From NCBI GenBank assembly GCA_034096865.1, contig JAWQFJ010001135.1, forward strand, positions 1-64,000: a DNA stretch of 64,000 bases. Reading direction: 5' to 3'. The translations under genes and the position numbers were made by a program. The stretch comes from Theodoxus fluviatilis (lineage: Eukaryota > Mollusca > Gastropoda > Cycloneritida > Neritidae). Position 1 is the first letter of the stretch. Each line of letters begins with the position of its first letter. Shown here piece by piece: positions 31,647 to 64,000 of the stretch. The notes under the pieces were generated by a model. That model searched no databases and was not told where the DNA came from. It saw only the letters and a program-made list of their open reading frames with translations.

Positions 31647-32646
31647 CTGTTTTTGAAGTCGATTTTCACTTACAGTTATTGTGACATTGCGGTTTTCTTG
31701 CTGAGAAAAGCTAAATAAAACTTTAAACAACAGATTCACAGCAGAATTTTTAAACACCAATGGCATACTTTGCTGCAGATAGTTTGTGGAGCGTGTTGGG
31801 TCAGCCGTTCCACTTTTTGGCCACCATTTTGACGGCAATTTTACATTATTTATTACTCTAACATGCACAAACTTTACTTTCATCAAATCCCACTGCTCAT
31901 GGTGTTTCTTGGACATATGTACAACCTCCTGATGCAATGTTTCTTTGCCTAAAACAAAAAAATAGCTGGTTATAAGAAACTTTAATAGAGCACCCCATCC
32001 AGTCACGAACTCGGGAGAACAACTCAGATATAAGCCGTGGAGTCAGGACAGACAGAGAGACAGACAGACTAATAAAGTCTGTAGGACCTCCAGTAAACCT
32101 GGAGGGATAAATACATTTATAATGTTTTATAGCACTATATAGGTCTTCTTCTTTGTACACAACCATTGCTGATCCTATAAAGTTTGATCCTTGTAGTTTG
32201 GTAGGAGGGAGAAAATTGTAACGTGCATTTTTCAGTGATTGTGTTATATAACAAGAACTAGTCAATCTAGAACAATAAAAATTGATGTGAATTATCCTTG
32301 TTGTGTGTTTGTATTGTGTGCAAAGTTTCATTAAGATAGCTAAAACAGTTGCTGAGCAATGAATTTTTATCTGATACCCCCGTTTTCTACGCCATGCGCC
32401 CCCTTAACTTGACACTTACTATACCAAACTATATAGATTTTTGTCCGCAATTGGAACAATCCCTTTCTAGAAATACATTAAAGTACCGAAGAAGGAATGA
32501 ATAATGCAATGGGTCCACATACACCCCCACTGCTGCCATATTCATTCGGACTTCCCACCGCCCCCCCCCCCCCCCCCCTGTATACACCCCCCATCACACC
32601 CACCGCTGCCACATCCAGCCCCCCACCAAATCCTCTTGTACCACAG

Positions 32647-33862
32647 CAGGGCTGCCTACCCTCCTTTTTCGATTTCAGTATTACCAAGTTCCAATTTCCG
32701 TATTTCAGTTCCGATTTCAGTATTAAACCGTCCGACAGTGCAAGAAAACAAAGCAACTTTAATCATTAACCAGGGACCAAAAGATAAAACAAAACATACC
32801 TGATTTTATGTACACTATATACAATAGTTCTGCAGCTTGTTTACTGTGACAAAGACTGGTAGTAGGCACTTTTCAGGCCTTTCAGGTCTTTGACACTGTA
32901 GTTTCTGTCAAGGGCTTGTCCAGGCCTGGACTTGGCTACCACCAAGGCCTCCAAGGTGTCGGATCCCATGCTGCCTCTGAAGTGTGTTTTGTTCTTTCTC
33001 ACGACTGAGAAAATGCGCTCACAGTGAGCTGATGAGTGAGGGATTGTCATTATGGCAAGCATAACCATGGGGAGGTGTGGGAAGAGGAGGTCTTCCCCTA
33101 CACCTACACTCAGTTTGTCCAATGCCGCCATTGGGAGGTTCAGTTCTACTGTCAAGTCTACCATCATCGCCTCAGCTCGAATTACGTCGATGTCGATTTG
33201 GGACACTTTCGAAGGAGGCGGTGTAAAATATTGACTGATAGGTTTTTGCGCTGCTGCGATCTTCTTCTCCTCAATTTTCTTCACATTCATTGGGCCTTCA
33301 ACATGCCTTTTGATATCGTTGGCGCCACCACTGGAGATGCTGAACTGCTTATCACAAGTCGTACATTTGACAGTGGAGTCAGTGGTGCCGCGGACTATAA
33401 ATGGATACTTCTCCGTGTACGCTGGAATGTAGACCTGCGACCTCCGCTGTTTCTTCGATGATTCAGAAACACAATCGCTTAGCTTTCGTTTGGACGCCAT
33501 TGTTGCACATGAACACTGCACATACCGGAAACGAAGAAGTTCGGCACTCTCCGGAAAAACACTTCGTGCGTTGCGCTTGCGCACTGTACGAAAACGAAGT
33601 CACTCGATAATCTTCGGAAATATTTTCGCGCGCTGCGCCTGCGCACTACAGAACCCATTCGGCAATCATCGGTAGACCGCTTCGGAAAACGATTCGCGCA
33701 CAGCGGCAGCCACAGGCCAACGATTTTGGAAATTATTATAATATAGTTTTTATTTTGATATTTCCGGAACGCAAAATAAACTCCCGTATTTTCAGGAACG
33801 CTCGCCGATTTTTTTACATTTCCGGACAAAATACGGAATTTCCGGATGGGTAGGCAGCCCTG
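32647..33862 (-). mobile_element. Internally deleted hAT element
   Basis: Terminal inverted repeats are CAGGGCTGCCTACCC (32647-32661) and its perfect complement (33848-33862). The six bases CCACAG abut both ends, a 6-bp target duplication as described for the hAT6-type group rather than the usual 8 bp. Inside is one open frame on the minus strand with the N and C termini of a hAT transposase but no catalytic core. The element has split the left edge of the CCACATCC minisatellite (32515-32646 on one side, 33863 onward on the other). Confidence 0.85.
32841..33500 (-). CDS. hAT transposase derivative: BED-type zinc finger joined to C-terminal dimerisation region
   Basis: Starting at the ATG at 33500 (MASKRKLSDCVSE) the frame encodes 219 residues; upstream codons to 33584 are also open. 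A C-x2-C zinc finger of BED type (CTTCDKQF..DIKRHV) lies near residues 50-70. A lysine-rich linker with QYFTPPPS follows, then the conserved hAT C-terminal block PHSSAHCERIFSVVRKNKTH. Full transposases of this family are about 600-700 residues. The segment with the catalytic acidic residues is missing, yet the two ends remain in one frame. It cannot cut DNA but might still bind ends and dimerise. Confidence 0.7.
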   Translation of the reverse strand: MASKRKLSDCVSESSKKQRRSQVYIPAYTEKYPFIVRGTTDSTVKCTTCDKQFSISSGGANDIKRHVEGPMNVKKIEEKKIAAAQKPISQYFTPPPSKVSQIDIDVIRAEAMMVDLTVELNLPMAALDKLSVGVGEDLLFPHLPMVMLAIMTIPHSSAHCERIFSVVRKNKTHFRGSMGSDTLEALVVAKSRPGQALDRNYSVKDLKGLKSAYYQSLSQ

Positions 33863-36800
33863 CCACAGCCACACACCCCACTACTGCCACATCCACTCCA
33901 CCACACCCACTGCTGCCACATCCACTCCACCACACCCACTGCTGCCACGTCCAACACAACCGCCACCACACCCTACTACTGCCACATCCACCCCCCCCCC
34001 ACTGCTGCCACATCCACCCCCACCACACCCACTGCTGCCACATCCACCCCCCACCACACCCACTGCTGCCACATCCACCCCCCACCACACCCACTGCTGC
34101 CACATCCACCCCCACCACACCCACTGCTGCCACATCCACCCCCCACCACACCCACTGCTGCCACATCCACCCCCCACCACACCCACTGCTGCCACATCCA
34201 CCCCCCACCACACCCACTGCTGCCACATCCACACACCCCACCACACCCACTGCTGCCACATCCACACACCCCACCACACCCACTGCTGCCACATCCACCC
34301 CCCACCACACCCACTGCTGCCACATCCACCCCCCACCACACCCACTGCTGCCACATCCACACACCCCACCACACCCACTGCTGCCACATCCACCCCCCAC
34401 CACACCCACTGCTGCCACATCCACCCCCCACCACACCCACTGCTGCCACATCCACCCCCCACCACACCCACTGCTGCCACATCCACCCCCACCACACCCA
34501 CTGCTGCCACATCCACCCCCACCACACCCACTGCTGCCACATCCACACCCCACCACCCACTGCTGCCACATCCACCACCCACCACACCCACTGCTGCCAC
34601 ATCCACCCCCCACCACACCCACTGCTGCCACATCCACCCCCCACCACACCCACTGCTGCCACATCCACACCCCACCACACCCACTGCTGCCACATCCACC
34701 CCCACCACACCCACTGCTGCCACATCCACACACCCACTGCTGCCACATCCACCCCCCACCACACCCACTGCTGCCACATCCACACACCCCACCACACCCA
34801 CTGCTGCCACATCCACACACCCACCACACCCACTGCTGCCACATCCACACACCCCACCACACCCACTGCTGCCACATCCACACACCCCACCACACCCACT
34901 GCTGCCACATCCACACCCCCACCACACCCACTGCTGCCACATCCACACCCACCACACCCACTACTGCCACATCCACACCCACCACACCCACTACTGCCAC
35001 ATCCACCCCCCACCACACCCACTGCTGCCACATCCACCCCCCACCACACCCACTGCTGCCACATCCACCCCCACCACACCCACTGCTGCCACATCCCCCC
35101 CACCACACCCACTGCTGCCACATCCACACCCCACCACACCCACTGCTGCCACATCCACCCCCCACCACACCCACTGCTGCCACATCCACCCCCACCACAC
35201 CCACTGCTGCCACATCCACACCCCACCACACCCACTGCTGCCACATCCACACCCCACCACACCCACTGCTGCCACATCCACACCCACCACACCCACTGCT
35301 GCCACATCCACCCCCCACCACACCCACTGCTGCCACATCCACACCCCACCACACCCACTGCTGCCACATCCACCCCCACCACACCCACTGCTGCCACATC
35401 CACACCCACCACACCCACTGCTGCCACATCCACCCCCCACCACACCCACTGCTGCCACATCCACACCCACCACACCCACTACTGCCACATCCACACCCAC
35501 CACACCCACTACTGCCACATCCACCCCCACCACACCCACTGCTGCCACATCCACCCCCCACCACACCCACTGCTGCCACATCCACCACCCACCACACCCA
35601 CTGCTGCCACATCCACACCCCACCACACCCACTGCTGCCACATCCACCCCCACCACACCCACTGCTGCCACATCCACCACCCACCACACCCACTGCTGCC
35701 ACATCCACACCACACCCACTGCTGCCACATCCACCCCCCACCACACCCACTGCTGCCACATCCACACACCCACTGCTGCCACATCCACCCCCCACCACAC
35801 CCACTGCTGCCACATCCACACACCCCACCACACCCACTGCTGCCACATCCACCCCCCACCACACCCACTGCTGCCACATCCACCCCCACCACACCCACTG
35901 CTGCCACATCCACACACCACCACACCCACTGCTGCCACATCCACTCCCACCACACCCACTGCTGCCACATCCACCCCCCACCACACCCACTGCTGCCACA
36001 TCCACACCACACCCACTGCTGCCACATCCACCCCCCACCACACCCACTGCTGCCACATCCACCCCCACCACACCCACTGCTGCCACATCCACCCCCCACC
36101 ACACCCACTGCTGCCACATCCACCCCCCACCACACCCACTGCTGCCACATCCACACCCCACCACACCCACTGCTGCCACATCCACACCCCCATCACACCC
36201 ACTGCTGCCACATCCACACCCCCACCACACCCACTGCTGCCACATCCACCCCCCACCACACCCACTGCTGCCACATCCACCCCCCACCACACCCACTGCT
36301 GCCACATCCACACACCCACCACACCCACTGCTGCCACATCCACCCCCACCACACCCACTGCTGCCACATCCACCCCCCACCACACCCACTGCTGCCACAT
36401 CCACCCCCCACCACACCCACTGCTGCCACATCCACCCCACCACACCCACTGCTGCCACATCCTCACCCACCACACCCCCTACTGCCACATCCACACCCAC
36501 CACACCCACTGCTGCCACATCCACCCCCCACCACACCCACTGCTGCCACATCCACACACCCACTGCTGCCACATCCACCCACCACCACACCCACTGCTGC
36601 CACATCCACCCCCACCACCCCCACTGCTGCCACATCCACCCACCACCACACCCACTGCTGCCACATCCACCCCCACCACACCCACTGCTGCCACATCCAC
36701 CCACCACCACCACACCCCTGCTGCCACATCCACACACCCACCACACCCACTGCTGCCACATCCACCCCCCACCACACCCACTGCTGCCACATCCACCCCC

Positions 36801-38040
36801 CACCACACCCACTGCTGCCACATCCACACACCCACCACACCCACTGCTGCCACATCCACCCCCACCACACCCACTGCTGCCACATCCACCCCCCACCACA
36901 CCCACTGCTGCCACATCCACCCCCCACCACACCCACTGCTGCCACATCCACCCACCACCACACCCACTGCTGCCACATCCACCCCCCACCACACCCACTG
37001 CTGCCACATCCACACCCACCACACCCACTGCTGCCACATCCACACCCACCACACCCACTGCTGCCACATCCACCCCCCACCACACCCACTGCTGCCACAT
37101 CCACCCACCACCACACCCACTGCTGCCACATCCACCCCCCACCACACCCACTGCTGCCACATCCACCCCCACCACACCCACTGCTGCCACATCCACACCC
37201 CACCACACCCACTGCTGCCACATCCACACACCCCACCACACCCACTGCTGCCACATCCACCCACCACCACACCCACTGCTGCCACATCCACCCCCCACCA
37301 CACCCACTGCTGCCACATCCACCCCCCACCACACCCACTGCTGCCACATCCACCCCCCACCACACCCACTGCTGCCACATCCACTCCACCACACCCACTG
37401 CTGCCACATCCACTCCACCACACCCACTGCTGCCACATCCACCCCCCACCACACCCACTGCTGCCACATCCACTCCACCACACCCACTGCTGCCACATCC
37501 ACACCCACCACACCCACTGCTGCCACATCCACACCCCCACCACACCACTGCTGCCACATCCACCCCCACCACACCCACTGCTGCCACATCCACACACCCA
37601 CCACACCCACTGCTGCCACATCCACCCCCCACCACACCCACTGCTGATACATCCACCCACCACCACACCCACTGCTGCCACATCCACCCCCCCACCACAC
37701 CCACTGCTGCCACATCCACACACCCACTGCTGCCACATCCACACTCCACCACACCCACTGCTGCCACATCCACTCACCCCACCACACCCACTGCTGCCAC
37801 ATCCACCCACCACCACACCCACTGCTGCCACATCCACCCCCCACCACACCCACTGCTACCACATCCACCCCCCCACCACACCCACTGCTGCCACATCCAC
37901 CCCCACCACACCCACTGCTGCCACATCCACACACCCACTGCTGCCACACATCCACCCCCCACCACACCCACTGCTGCCACATCTACCCCCCACCACACCC
38001 ACTGCTGCCACATCCACCCACCCACCACACCCACTGGTAC
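33863..38040. repeat. 4.2 kb minisatellite, unit about 25-30 bp
   Basis: More than 140 head-to-tail units of CACCACACCCACTGCTGCCA plus CATCCAC, separated by variable CCC/ACC/ACACC spacers. A detached piece lies at 32515-32646 on the far side of the hAT element. The unit lacks stop codons in several frames, which creates open frames of over 1,300 codons on both strands. These vary in unit length and show no start context, splice signals or homology, and are not genes. The array stops about 5-10 bases from the donor of UBR5 exon 38045-38261. Confidence 0.97.
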
Positions 38041-38044
38041 CAAC

Positions 38045-63643
<25,599 letters not shown>

Positions 63644-63689
63644 CTGCAATGCACGGCCAGCAATGCAAGTAGGTTGGGATGGGGAGGAG

Positions 63690-63840
63690 GCAGGGGGTAG
63701 GGGGGTGGGAGGGGGGTGGGGGAGGGAGGGGGAGAGAGAGGGAGAGATAGAGAGAGAGAGAGAGAGGGGGAGGGGACGGAGAGAAGAGGAGAGAGGATAG
63801 AGAGGACAGAGAGAGGAGAGAGCGAGGAGAGAGAGAGGAC

Positions 63841-63890
<50 letters not shown>
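63690..63890. repeat. G/GA-rich microsatellite
   Basis: GGGGAGG and (GA)n upstream of the UBR5 exon acceptor, pyrimidine-rich on the sense strand. From 63890 to the window end I see nothing else. Confidence 0.9.
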
Positions 63891-63891
<1 letters not shown>

Positions 63892-64000
63892 AAATATGGG
63901 AAGAGAGAAATGAAAAACCCCAGTATAACCTTTTGCACAACCATTCAAGGGAGCTAACTCTTCAAACCTTAAGGTGAGACACGGGGGTGTGATAGGACAA

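Overview
The window is animal nuclear DNA: split genes with GT-AG introns, many microsatellites, and several families of DNA transposons and retroelements. Gene content and repeat style suggest a lophotrochozoan, most likely a mollusc. That placement is an inference and was not tested. There are three recognisable protein genes. COA5 (2353-4718, minus, 3 exons) and UNC50 (6231-20928, plus, 7 exons, 277 codons) stand head to head with about 1.5 kb between their start codons; I recall the same pair being neighbours in vertebrates. Four exons of the E3 ligase UBR5 lie on the minus strand (38045-38261, 44431-45701, 60926-61128, 63403-63643) and join in matching phase.

Layout. 1-2122 is a long inverted repeat next to the 3' end of COA5. 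2.3-4.7 kb is COA5 and 4.7-6.2 kb the probable shared promoter. 6.2-20.9 kb is UNC50, whose introns hold MITE-like elements, SINE-like repeats and tandem duplications; two of the tandem arrays carry copies of the splice sites of exon 3. 20.9-25.8 kb is probably the UNC50 3' UTR. 25.8-38.0 kb holds a broken LINE, one copy of a repeat packed with AGGTCA half-sites, an internally deleted hAT element and a 4.2 kb minisatellite that stops beside the donor of UBR5 exon 38045-38261. 38-64 kb is UBR5. Its introns contain a PIF/Harbinger element with perfect ends, a solo LTR, an unclassified 2.6 kb TIR element, a piggyBac-like element, three more copies of the AGGTCA-rich repeat, a small two-exon hypothetical gene and a 1.8 kb satellite.

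The exons for the MLLE and HECT domains of UBR5 should follow the exon at 38045. I found none between there and position 1. They may lie beyond the window, leaving COA5 and UNC50 nested in a giant intron, or be missing through misassembly, or the locus may be truncated. Many long open frames in the window are products of stop-free simple repeats and are not genes. The main interest is in the nested mobile elements, several of which have landed inside tandem repeats, and in how close repeat arrays come to splice sites.
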